Part shown: positions 26,323 through 37,851 of the stretch, piece by piece
Position numbering within the stretch: the stretch's first letter is position 1
Layout: each line of letters opens with the position of its first letter
Assembly: GCA_005281725.1 (NCBI GenBank)
Contig: SSBO01000012.1
Span: forward strand, 11,688,426-11,752,425
From: Wuchereria bancrofti
Lineage: Eukaryota; Nematoda; Chromadorea; Rhabditida; Onchocercidae
Direction: 5' to 3'
DNA length: 64,000 nucleotides
Made by a program: the position numbers and the translations under genes
The notes under the pieces: generated by a model
Told to the model about the DNA's origin: nothing
Database searches by the model: none
The model's input: only the letters and a program-made list of their open reading frames with translations

Positions 26323-29300
26323 TCATCTTCTAGAGGTATTTGTTTGCTGTTGGAATGGACTCGTGGATCGCCTTTGCAACATTATTTTGTTTCTCTCATT
26401 TTCTAGATCTCGTTCTTTCAAACTGTCGCTGATTCTTTTCTTTAATTCCGTTGGAAAACGATCATAGCAACGTTTACATGTTGGTTTCATATCAAATTCA
26501 TAAAATTTTGTCCTGAAATTTCATAAACAGAATTTTAAAACGGAATAAATTGATCATTGGATAAAAAGTCATATCCTCTCTACTTTAAACCATTTTTTAT
26601 AAAAATGAACACCGTGAATTAGATCTACTGAAATTTACCAAGAGTTCGCAGATGAAAAGGAACTACTCAGTTTATTTCTTCTATCTAAGACACAACAACA
26701 ATCACAACTGGTTACTTCTTATCAAAAAACCATAAATCATACTATACAAAAACAAAATGCAAACTAACGTGAAACTAACGTACTTAAAAATTTCTCCGTC
26801 TGCATTAAATGTAAATGTAGCATAAGACTTTTTTTGAATTAAACAGTGAAATAAAACACTTTTTTGAAGTGAGAAAACAAGATATACTTGAAAAAATTAC
26901 ATACTTATGATCCATTTTTTTATCGCAAAGACTGCAACCAAAACAATCAACACACCACGATTTGTTGAGTGCTTGGAACACTTCACCACTGCATATTTTA
27001 CCACATTTGAAACATACATTACCGTATAGCTAAATTTTGAAGTTATTCAAATCGACAGTACGATCCTAAATCGACAGTAGGATGGCAGCAACTTTTAATT
27101 TTTTAATAAAATGATAGCAAAACCATTATACATCAGAACCACTAGTATTTGATTAATGATTTATAGGGCAGTTTCTTCTCTTTTCACTGATATACTATGG
27201 TGGTGGGCATCTTCTCTTTTCACTGATATACTATGGTGGTGAGCATATTAAAGTACCGGAAAATCTTTTTTATTGTCATATTCATGAGTAGAATATTCAG
27301 ATGACAATCCAATTTCAAAGTGATACCTGTAGAAATAAAAATGGATAAACAACCATAACAAACAATGCTCACCAGTGCGTATCTCTTTTTCTTTGCAGTG
27401 CAACTATGTAAGCCTTTTAACAAACAACCATGAATAGTTGAAAAATTAACCTTATGATAATGTTGCTCGCAGTAAGCTAATCCTTTCTTCTCATAATGAC
27501 GATGACCAAGAAACGGTTTTTCACAAACAGCACAAACGAAATGCTGCAAATTTTTTGTTTTTTCTTCTTACATTTCAAATCGTCATATGCCAAAACACTT
27601 CAAACTATGAGAATAGAATAAGAATATCAGATAATGAGAACAATTCCAGAAAAAGAATCATTGTTATCGTAAAAATCCAATGTATATTCAAACCTCAACA
27701 TGCCAATTTTTGCCTAATGCAGTAACTACACGTTCCTCAATCGGTCTGTGGCATGCGCCACAAATCGGAATACCCATCGTATCATGACATCTCAAACAAT
27801 ACAATTCTCCACCGACTTCACGTGAATTTGTATCTAGTTCCACACTAAAAGATGCAAAACACATACTGATATTTCATTTCTAAGTCTTCATTTCTAAGTT
27901 TTCATTTTTAATACATTATTTCAATTACTTCGCTATCAACTATAACTCCTTTTCTTCTTCTGACAACAATAATTCTGAAAATCTACCGTTCCTTTTTCTG
28001 TTTATTTGAGTTCTAATTAAAGTTAATTAATTCTGGTTACTCGAGTTAGAAATTACCCGCAACATTTGCATTTAAAATGATATGGATGGAAGCTATCGCC
28101 ATGATATTTAATATGGCCACCATCTTCAATAATGCCTTTGCATTTATGACATACATAACGACCTCGACCTGCTTCCTTTTCTCGCTCATTACATTCACGA
28201 CAAAGCGCTCTAAAATATATAATAGCATTATTCTTTTAGCGATTGTCGTAAGACAACTAAAATAATGTGATAATGCTTACAAGTATTGCTTCCATAAAAT
28301 AACTTTAAATTCATCATCTACCCTTTTTCTCTTGTTTTCCTATTATTAACTTCTATTATTTTGATTTTGAGGATGAATTTAAACATACCTCCCACAATTC
28401 CTCAAAAATCCGATATCAGCAAGTTCCTTATTACATAATTCGCATCGGAAACACTGCGGATGCCAATTTGCGTTCATTGCCTTTATTACTCGACCCACAA
28501 TAAATTCGTCTGAACAGAACAAATGCAATAACAAAAGCTTTCTTAATGTTCGACATAAATATTTTTTAATTGGAATGTTTGTATGTGAAACATTTTAGGA
28601 TGTCGTTTAGATGTTATCTTTGACGGATACCCATATATAAATAATGGGAAGAGAAAGAAACGAGAAAAAAAAATTTTTTTAAAAATTTAAAGGAATAAGA
28701 AAAATCTAACATTTCAAACTCAAACAGCAATACTCTACATCAAATAATGCAGCACAAAATCAAGAAAAGAAGAATTAGAAAACATACTACATTTATTGCA
28801 GCACGGCGCATATAACACGTGAAAATCATGCTCACAGTATTTTCGTCCGTCAAATTCGAAATATATGCCATCCGGAAATGGCTCGAAACACTGAGAACAA
28901 CTGTAATATATCAATTCAGTAAAAGTGAAAGGAAAGTATACAATAATATGAAAGAAATAAGTACAAAAATATAGCAGCAGCTGAACTACTGACAACGCCA
29001 TTTCTCTTTCTAACACTTACCAGAGTGCTGTGAACCGAAAGAGAGGAGTTCAACGCCTATATGCTTCTAAGGGTACTGTACGGCACCTCTTCGAGGCTAA
29101 ATCTTTTCTAATAATGACTTGAACTACAAAAAGCAGAATTTAAGCATATGTGAAGGTTTTTTATTCGATTTTTGTACTAAAATTGTGAACGACATTCAAC
29201 ACAGAAGCTAAAAAGCAACTAACAAAATAAAAGTCCCATTCGAATACGAACATGGAAGCAACGCAAAATTTCATATGTAATTTTCAATTTCATAAATGTA

Positions 29301-29518
29301 ACTTCTCAAAGATTTAACAAATGTATTCCTAAAGAAAAGATTGACGAGTATAAAATGACCAAAACTTACACGAAACAATCAGAATGCCACACTTGTCCGG
29401 AAGAATTTACGATTTGTTCATTCAAATCAAAGCCATCATGACACCGCACACATGTTAAATTCTCGAAACCAGAGCTCAAATCACCGTTGATCACACTATC
29501 CATTCCACCGCAGACCAT
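26323..29518 (-). CDS. unc-97: PINCH/UNC-97 LIM-only adaptor, eight exons
   Basis: Minus-strand exons 29370-29518, 28788-28900, 28389-28509, 28057-28209, 27694-27844, 27451-27543, 26905-27029 and 26323-26512 join in phase to 364 residues (human PINCH1 325, worm UNC-97 about 350). Five LIM zinc-binding domains are present at about residues 23-76, 84-136, 148-200, 207-258 and 265-318, each with the CxxC...HxxC/CxxC...CxxD/H pattern. The family signatures [18 protein letters not shown] (LIM1), [13 protein letters not shown] and [20 protein letters not shown] (LIM4) and FEFDMKP-like [13 protein letters not shown] (LIM5) are clear. PINCH binds ILK through LIM1 and sits with parvin at integrin adhesions; in worms it is essential at muscle dense bodies. 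The C-terminal tail (about 320-364) is basic and Gln/Ser-rich and longer than in human. Another in-frame Met at residue 6 could serve as start. Confidence 0.97.
27175..27246. repeat. 36-base tandem duplication inside a PINCH intron
   Basis: Units 27175-27210 and 27211-27246 both read CTTCTCTTTTCACTGATATA at their start and are identical except near the end (GGGCAT versus GAGCAT). They lie in the intron between exons 6 and 7, clear of the splice sites. Confidence 0.9.
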
Positions 29519-31764
29519 TAATGACACTTCCTCCGAATAAGACTGTTTTCACCGAAAATTCTTCGCTGATTCGTACAAATCACAGTTCTGTCTAAATAAG
29601 TGCATATGTCCTTAATATAACTTCTACAGTGCCTTTAAAAAAGGCTCACCGTCTTATAAATTAGATCGAAACGTAAGACAAAACCCTAAAACTTGAAAAA
29701 GTCGTTTATTCCATCAAGTCATTTGTCTTATTACAACATTAAAACCTAGTGTCAGCTTATTAATCTTAAAACGAAAATATAAACAAACAAATCAGAAGTT
29801 GAACAGCTGCTAAAAGTTTCATTTCATACTCTAGTATGCCCTATGAGAAGAGATACAACCATGATTACCAACTGCAGTAAATATAGGCTTCTTCACGCGA
29901 CCGATATTTTTATTGACAAATAAATTCTCATCTGTTTGCTACTGGTTAAACATAAGAATTGTAAAAATGCAAGCAATTTGCTGTTGCCCTCATTCTTTCA
30001 CAATTTCTGGATATAATTTCTGGATAAAATCAGAACGATTCTTGCCACTACTAAAAAGTTCCTTTAATGTTTATTTCTTGACAAAGTGAGAAAAGGACAC
30101 GCACTACAATAATAGAAGATTGGTTTCCTAAGCCGAAAGACAAAATAAATGGTTGCCAAGCAATTTCAGAAAATGAAAAAAGAAACTGGTCGCACAAAAT
30201 AAATGTGAAGTAATACGTGCAATATAGGGTCAGCAATTTTCAGTGACAAATGTGTCCACAATATCTGCCGTATGTTCCACAAGAATATTCCATACAATAA
30301 AAGAACTACAAGAACTTGCTGTCATTTGGAAGAAATTGTTTACATCTGAATCGTTTTATAGAACAGAAGAAATTAGCTTTAAACAATTCTAAATTCAAGA
30401 AAAAAATTTTAATCTAAACAATGTGAACAGAACAGATCACAGAGTAACAGCTGTGTATATATATATATATATATATGTATATATAGATGTGTGCGTGTGT
30501 CTGTGTGTGTTTATGAGAAAGACTGCCGTGCACCAGTGAACAGAGCTTTCTGCTAAAAGGACGTGCTTTTCCAGAAAGAAACAAAAGAGGCGAGGAAACC
30601 AGAAGTGAGCAATGCTTCCTTAGCTCTCCTTCTCTAGGCTATGCTAACACTCAGCCCAGCTCGGCTCGACAGCCAGAATATTAGCTCTAAGTCTCTCAAC
30701 CATAAGTCACTCTCCACGCCCCACCACTCACCTTCTCTTCGCAATTTAGCAAAACTTTTCCTCAACCTAAGGCTATTCGTACATGACCTTAAGACACTGA
30801 ACTCGAAAACATACTATGAGGAAAATCAGAAGCACCGCGATTCGAAGTTTACCGACAGACAGTATGACGTACTTCTTTCAGGAAGTGCATGACACCGCCA
30901 ACATCCCTCCCACGTACGAGCAGACATCGTGCGGCTCAGGAAGTCAGAACTGTGACAAGAATGGAACGGTTTGTTAAATACTGCCCAGTGTACACGCTGC
31001 TACTTCATTTCTCAGGTAATGATGTGAATAGTATGTACGCTTAAGGCTTTCTCTAATTATGAATTTTCCATGAGACATTCTTTGTTGACTGTTAAGTTCC
31101 TCTTAGTTCTGGTAATCTTACTGAAAGAATATGTGTCTTAACATTCGGACAACATTCGGACAGACAGTCATTCGACGGTATCTGCTGATCTATAACTGCA
31201 TAAATTAAACACTTCAACATTTCTTATTGAAATCTTCGCAAAATTAATAGTAGCACTAAACATTATTGAATTCAATCCCTTCAGTTTGTACGTTCATAAA
31301 TGCTTGGCTCCGACTCATCCATGTAATTGCTTTCACATTGACGTCGGAGTGCACACCGAATACAATTATTATGCCTCTCCATCTCTCACCTGTACAGGTG
31401 TTCGCCACGCCACACGATATTCACTGGTCAGTAATTATTAGACTGGTTAAGACATTGGATAGCAAGGCCATTCAGAGAATATTAACACTTGTCAAAAAAA
31501 AAATTTTGACTTCCTTCACGAATGATCAAAGATGAATCATTGCAGGTTTATTTCTTACTACAAAGATAATACTTAACTAGAATTCTAAACAAAACATCGT
31601 TTATTTGACCATTTCATAATTAGTAACTATCATTTTCTTCAGCAGATAAATTTCCTTAAAAGATTGCACATAAAAGAGAAAACTTGGCTAATTGCCGGTT
31701 ATTATAATAAATTGCTACATTACATTTTTTTAACAGCAAATTAATTTCCAATGCATAATTGCTG
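29519..31764. other. upstream region of PINCH and intergenic DNA, with microsatellites
   Basis: No gene recognised. It should contain the PINCH promoter near 29.5-30 kb. A (TA)n followed by GT-rich sequence occupies about 30453-30510. The plus-strand frames 30641-30892 and 31266-31535 look like chance open frames. Confidence 0.45.
30453..30510. repeat. TA/TG microsatellite
   Basis: About 24 bases of alternating TA, then TG/GT-rich sequence. Simple-sequence repeat with no feature inside it. Confidence 0.9.
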
Positions 31765-32535
31765 CGAGAATGAGTAAAAGGATTTGGAAGTGATAAGGAC
31801 CGATTGCAAGCACTGATAACGATTAGACTTAGGAAAGTGTTTTACTGATGGCCTACTTCCCTCAGTAGTCTAATTTGGAAACAAAGATGTTGATGGTATC
31901 AAGATATAGTGTTGTTCAAGTGATTTTATCAGTTGTCATAAAAGTACAAATATGTTATCAGTAAATTAATATCCTAAGTTACCATGATTTTATTAAACGG
32001 TGTATTCAGAATATTTCTTCGGAAATGTATTCTGTCACCCCACATATTCTGCAATGTTGTGATGTTGTTTTCTGCGCCATCCTTAATGAATCTTCTTTCC
32101 TGTTTCCTAAAAATAGACTGGGAAGATAAAATGGTTATCAAGAAGTTGACATGAAGCAATGGCCACATTGCATGCTTAGAAATTGGAAGCATAAGATGAT
32201 ATAACAAACGAAATAATTGAATTTAAATCTCTAGTTTCATAAACTCATCGGTTTTCGAATTCTATTAATATGATGATAATGACGTAAGATATGTTCTGAA
32301 CCACTGGCTCGCAGCTCCAAAAAATCCATTTCAATTTCTGATTATGAGCAATTGCATATCTTATCACAATATTTATTACAGATAAGGCATTAATTACGGT
32401 ACGTGTATTGCCAATCGTAGAAAACGGGTATTTTCACGAACCTCAAAACGTCATCAAAAACATGCGTGATCAAATACTTTGGCTTTACTCGGTACAAAGA
32501 TTGTGACAGAACTGTTGACGGGAGCTCATTTTACC
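31765..32535. repeat. left arm of a large inverted repeat
   Basis: The segment reappears in reverse complement at 35995-36660. By eye, 31889-32383 is identical over 495 bases to the reverse complement of 36104-36598. Outside that core the arms are still alignable but diverged, with an extra stretch of about 70 bases near 31820-31888 and another of about 49 bases near 32426-32474 in this arm. The arm overlaps the 3' end of the chemoreceptor-like gene. Confidence 0.92.
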
Positions 32536-34258
32536 TCTCTGCGACAACCTCTGGCATAAGGAGTGATGTAAATTCAGTTGTTATCTCATAACAGGCATTA
32601 ATTGTTTCAATTCTTTAATACTATTTGCAGATTGTTCCAACAAACAAAGCATTCCAGAATGAGTTAAATATGAAATGAAAGGAAATCATTACTTAATGCA
32701 CCCTGTGGAACCTACTTGATAGCGCATCGACAGACTGCACTGACTGCTGGTCATTTTTCTTTTCAACTTTCTGTTGTAGGACAGAAGGACGAGTACAGTG
32801 ATAAAGGAAGTGATATCATTGATTAACACTGCATAGGAAATGAAGCGATAATATAACTTATTTGCTGCACTCAAAACACAAATGGACACCCGAAGATTGG
32901 TTCCAAACTGCAACGCGATTTTACTGTTTGAACAATTTTATCAACATCAAAACCGAAAGATAAAACGTCCATCGAGCAATTCTGATTTCTAGTTAACTTT
33001 CCAATAGATGACAATTAATCTGTTCTATGCTCCATGTAAAGCTTGTTTACCTCCCAAATTGCTTTATAATGTGTTTATTAATATACTAAGAAAGCTTTTT
33101 TTAAACGAGTAATTTTCGACTATGATACCTGTCCGATGGCGTAAAAAATAAGCATCAGTCCTCCAGAACACCACTGCAAAATTATCATTGTAGCAATAAT
33201 AAAAGTATCTTTTCGTTTCTCGTAATGGACCAACCTTGAAAGCATTTAGAATGTTAATTTTTTTGTAATATGACGAAACTTTTCGTACTCGACTTCAAAT
33301 AGATGTATAGGCTTAGGTCAAGGTCAAGCAATGAAATTGTGTCCTGTCCCAAAAGTTCCGAAGCAAGAATAAACGGTTTTTTATTAGAATTAGCAGGTTG
33401 GACGTCATGTTTCAAGAATTGAATTTACACCCACTGCTTGGTCTGTCTTTTTACTTTTGCTAGCTGCAGTGGAACTCTTTATCTATCGTTTGTTGAAGAA
33501 TGTTCGTTACAGGGACACATCACCAAAAAATACACTTACTTCACGGTAGCAAACAGTCGTTCAATGGAAAAGGAATATTGAGGGAACCCAAAACAAGCGG
33601 TGCACGAATGATAAAACAGTCGGTGTAAGGCATCAGAAGGTCACAGGGTCGGACTCAGTGACCTGCTGGACAAATAGATTTCATGTGCCGTCGTAATTGT
33701 TCCACCAAGACTGACCAACATTGCAGATATATTCATATTTTGTAAAAGTATGAGTGAATTTCTGTAAATTGTTGCTTCTGCTTTCGATAAGTGACACTAG
33801 TCTGTTTGGTAAGAGAAAGGAGACAGACAGCCGTAGCTCACTTATTCAGATGAACTCACTACTGTTCTCTCAAGGTGACTGGATGATTCTAAACTGGGCT
33901 CATCCCAGCCAACTAGGCACATTTGCTTCTTTCCATTCCCAAAGTACCCTCTATCCTGAGAGAAAAAGAAAGACTATTACCTGTGCAATGTTATCTGCTT
34001 CACCTCAGACAAAGTGAATTTTAGTATAAAAAAGGTTATTAAAACAATGCCCATCACAACAAGCGGTAAATAGCAAAATATTGTCATTTTATGTCGTGCG
34101 AGGGCTTCCAAGCACAAATCATTCATACCCGTGTAATCGAGTCTCCAACTGAAATACGAGTAACCAGTAGAAAAGGGTTTCCCAATCTGATATTCACTGT
34201 TTTCAATTCGATTTATTGGTTTTTTCTGATTAAATGAAGGACATCCCTCCTTCTGCAT
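31974..34258 (-). pseudogene. Sra-superfamily-like nematode chemoreceptor GPCR, probably decaying
   Basis: Minus-strand exons 33981-34258, 33540-33761, 33129-33234, 32716-32907 and about 32593-32637, then poorly defined C-terminal exons in the repeat arm (including KLKWIFWSCEPVVQNISYVI at about 32260-32340). Exons 1-4 join in phase. Features of the Sra/Srab/Sre group are visible: a Cys-containing N-terminus and TM1, CDLLMPYTDCFIIRAPLVLG at TM3, SIERLFATVKLVHYEKRKD, the TM5 exon and LSMRYQ at an exon end. Such receptors are chemosensory GPCRs in nematodes. Oddities: within exon 2 the CDLLM...VLG block is one frame off from both flanks, and the uninterrupted frame meets a TGA. Exon 2 is 222 bases, so the outer frame is preserved. 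The expected acceptor before the fifth exon reads TTGTTG instead of an AG. Either a pseudogene or a locus with sequence errors. Confidence 0.72.
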
Positions 34259-35994
34259 TTCTCGGAATTGACAGATTAAACAAACGTTTGTTAGAGAAAA
34301 GAAAAAACAAAGTTACGCAACTGCAAACTATAAATTTAGCATCACTGATTTATCATAAACACAGAAGAGTAGTCGTTTCCATGGTGAATGAAGCGAAATT
34401 TGAATTTGCATTATTTCCGTCTTGCAGAAATGGTATTGTACTGAGTTAATTGCTAATAAATTCTTATTGCAACAAGTATTTTCGCAACAAATTTGTATTC
34501 TTAGCACTTTAATTCTTCAAAGGCAAAGACTTTCATTGTTTACAGTTATCTCTATTACTTAAGTTTCAAGTACCTCAATTTGCACCTCAACGATTACATC
34601 CGAGAAAAATACAAACATTCTACTCTTTTTTATCATTTCCAATAGACGCAATCACTACGAAAAATTTTGTCATAATTCCACAACGTCGGTGGCGATAGCT
34701 TTATTGTTCTTTCACGATATCCTATAATATCGCGTTTGAACAGTGATAGGGAAGGAATGGCAAGGTGGACATTAAATTAAACTAACAGTCCACTAATCTC
34801 TTCTAAAATCATTGGTACTACTATTGCTAAACCGTCGTTTCCTGGAAGTGAATTGAGTGCCGAGACGAACCGGATCAAAGCCTGAAATATACAAACAAAG
34901 TTTTAACTCCTTATATAGTGAGCATTGGTTTAGAGCAAGCGTATGATTACACTGAGTAATGAGATGTCACCCTCACATGATCTTTACTCTTTATGATGTC
35001 GTGAAATAGGGTCTGAGTAGATCGTAGAGCCTAACAGTTAATGCTTTGCAGAGAAAGCAACGTTTAATCAACCTTTATTTTATTGAGATAAAGATTATCG
35101 TTGATCGCAGTTATTGAACAGTATTAGAAAGTTTGAGCAAGTAGTGGAAGAGCGGTGAATGTCACATTGCTAAGCAGAGAACCTAACCTCAGTAAAGGTT
35201 ATATAGTAAGCATTAAGACGCATTATTTACAATACCACAGTGGAGGTCAGCTAAACAAAGAGCTGTTAACCCTGTCAAATTCTAATATAATTTACAGTTA
35301 GCAAGGAACCGACAAACAATAAAAGGGGTCAACTAAATAAGGAGCTGGTAATAGCTACAAGAAAGATGAATTTCAGATAAATGATCTCTTATGTGACATT
35401 AGAACATTTGTCCAAGGAATACTCAAGTAATACAATCCTTATTTCTATGAATTTAATATAATTTTATTTCTACATATTATAATTTTATTTTTCCGATATG
35501 GGAGTTGGTTTATATAACATTGCGTCAATTGGTCATAAGAGTAACTATTAAACTGGACGACCCCTATAATATTTCGATATACAATACCTCTACAATAACC
35601 ACTATAATAATTGACATTGCATGGGTTATAACAAAGAAGGTTAGTTGAGTAAAGAGTTGACAGTCTTTTAACAATCGAATTAGAGCAGCTGATAATGTAT
35701 TGGTTAACAGACTGTAACATTCTAGGCAACGCATATAAGCTTAGTTACAATAGGAAAATAAGTGTTGGATAAATGATTTCTACTTAAGATATGAAATTGC
35801 GATAGCTTGATGTTTGTTTAGAAAATATTCAAATAAAATAGTTTTTGATCTAGAAATTTCTATCTTATGGATTTGGTAGAAAATTATTTCCACGTATTAT
35901 GGATTATTCCGGTTTTGCGACAGGTGTTAGTGGATGCATTCAATGATGATTCCTGTTCATTTCATCTGAAATTCATTTTCGGGATACTTTTGCC
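34259..35994. other. unannotated spacer inside the inverted repeat
   Basis: This lies between the chemoreceptor first exon and the right repeat arm. No coding region was recognised. Three loosely similar 25-base strings (about 35245-35269, 35327-35351 and 35639-35663, each GGT-A-CTAAA/GAGT-A-GAGCTG-like) give it a weakly repetitive texture. Confidence 0.4.
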
Positions 35995-36660
35995 AGGAGT
36001 GAAATGAGCTTCCATCAACAATTCTGTCACAATCTTTGTACCGAGTAAGGCCAAAGTATTTTCTACGATTGGCAATACACGTATCGTCCGTAATTAATGC
36101 CTCATCTGTAATAAATATTGTGATAAGATATGCAATTGCTCATAATCAGAAATTGAAATGGATTTTTTGGAGCTGCGAGCCAGTGGTTCAGAACATATCT
36201 TACGTCATTATCATCATATTAATAGAATTCGAAAACCGATGAGTTTATGAAACTAGAGATTTAAATTCAATTATTTCGTTTGTTATATCATCTTATGCTT
36301 CCAATTTCTAAGCATGCAATGTGGCCATTGCTTCATGTCAACTTCTTGATAACCATTTTATCTTCCCAGTCTATTTTTAGGAAACAGGAAAGAAGATTCA
36401 TTAAGGATGGCGCAGAAAACAACATCACAACATTGCAGAATATGTGGGGTGACAGAATACATTTCCGAAGAAATATTCTGAATACACCGTTTAATAAAAT
36501 CATGGTAACTTAGGATATTAATTTACTGATAACATATTTGTACTTTTATGACAACTGATAAAATCACTTGAACAACACTATATCTTGATACCATCAACCG
36601 TTATCAGTGCCTACAGTCAGTCCTTATCGCTTCCAAATCCCTCCACTCATGCCTACAGTC
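35995..36660. repeat. right arm of the large inverted repeat; fragment of the receptor 3' end
   Basis: Reverse complement of 31765-32535 with a 495-base identical core at 36104-36598. On the plus strand it carries the same C-terminal receptor frames, for example NQKLKWIFWSCEPVVQNISY and the 77-codon frame 36280-36513, but there are no upstream receptor exons on this side. It is therefore an orphan partial copy, not a gene. Confidence 0.9.
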
Positions 36661-37660
36661 ACTACAGATGAACACACCAAAAATAAATGCAAGCGAGCTC
36701 CAAGGATCACAGTCCTGTCCTCTATCAGTCGGTGTCAGTCCTCTTTCTCGCACAAAACTGAACTACCGCTCTTCTTGCCGCTCCTCGGCCTCATCTTCTC
36801 TCTCTCCTTCTCCTACTTCAATAATTCAACAGTGCGAGAGCGTTTTGTCACCACCTTTCTGACCTGAGATATCTCGGTTCTACGTGTCACAATAATGCAT
36901 AGATTACATGCGTGCGTGAATAGGTAATATACGCTTACGTATCAAGTATTTGTTTACGTATCGTTCATTTCTTCTAAAGCCCAATAAACATAGATGGCGC
37001 ACGCTGTTTGAATTGTTCATAGTTGTTTTATTTAAGATTTCAAATAGACACATCCAGAAGACTTTAACTTGTACTTCTTATTATCTTCAGGAAGGAGGAA
37101 AATATTAATAGCTGCGGAGATTTGAGGAAGAATAAACTGCGTGTCGTAGCCTTCTCTGCTTCATCTCAAGACTGCTATTCACTTTCTGTCGTAGTGACTG
37201 GTAAGACTCCCACCTTCACCTTGTCACTATTACATTCCTCATGAGAAATTCACCCTCACTTTCTAAATTGAGTCGTATTTTTCAAACGATTTGTTTTTCT
37301 CAGTTTGTTTATTTCATTCCAAAGATGAAAATTCATCATATTCCTCCACACATTGCGGAATCACTCTGACAGTCACTGTTGTTCCTCTTCCGCTCATCTC
37401 TTCTCCCACCTGAGCTTACCACATTTCCCAGTGACCAACTGTCAACTGTGTTGTGTTCGCTGATCTCAAATGACTTACCAACTGTCCTCGAAGCCCAACC
37501 CAATTCCTAGCTTTGAGTTGCACTACGACTACCACAGCTTTTGCGTCCTCTTTGTAAGCGTTGCTCTAAAGCTAAGAGATTAAAAGTACCACTCAGAGAT
37601 GCTACTCATGCTTCAAATTCAACAAAATAAAAAGCACCAGGTGAGCGGCCCTGTACTAAC
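36661..37660. other. no gene seen
   Basis: Pyrimidine-rich stretches (about 36720-36850) give overlapping Ser/Pro-rich open frames that look like simple-sequence artefacts. No recognisable gene or RNA. Confidence 0.45.
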
Positions 37661-37851
37661 AAAAGCTGACGTAATAATATTAGCATAAATTCGGATAAGA
37701 ACAGATGTAAAGAACCATACACTGAAACCGTAAGATTTGTTATAGCCTTTGTTGTAGACTGGTGCATATCTGATATTCGGTCCTATCATAATGAGAAATA
37801 CGAAGCTAAGTAGACAAACAGTAGCAGGGATGCTTAAAAGTTCACTTCGAG
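37661..37851 (-). CDS. isolated exon of a multi-pass membrane protein
   Basis: Minus strand, between a GTTGAAAACAG acceptor and a GTTAGT donor, 191 bases (two leading bases plus 63 codons). It encodes a hydrophobic helix (LLSFVFLIMIGPN), a short extracytoplasmic stretch with repeated Tyr-Asn-Lys motifs (APVYNKGYNKSYGF) and a second helix (VWFFTSVLIRIYANIITSAF). Two helices around a Tyr-rich loop followed by a ...SYGFSVWF-like re-entry are reminiscent of the last two passes of nematode claudin/Clc-like tetraspan proteins, but the match is only by pattern. No neighbouring exon was found, so it may be part of a larger gene, or a remnant. Confidence 0.35.

Noticed and set aside
36280..36513. 77-codon frame identical in both inverted-repeat arms, as an independent small protein
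   Set aside because: Its duplication is explained by the repeat, and the frame crosses splice-like signals of the receptor 3' end. There is no separate evidence that it is translated.
36607..36867. Overlapping Ser/Pro-rich open frames
   Set aside because: Caused by a pyrimidine-rich tract; two frames are open at once with similar simple composition.
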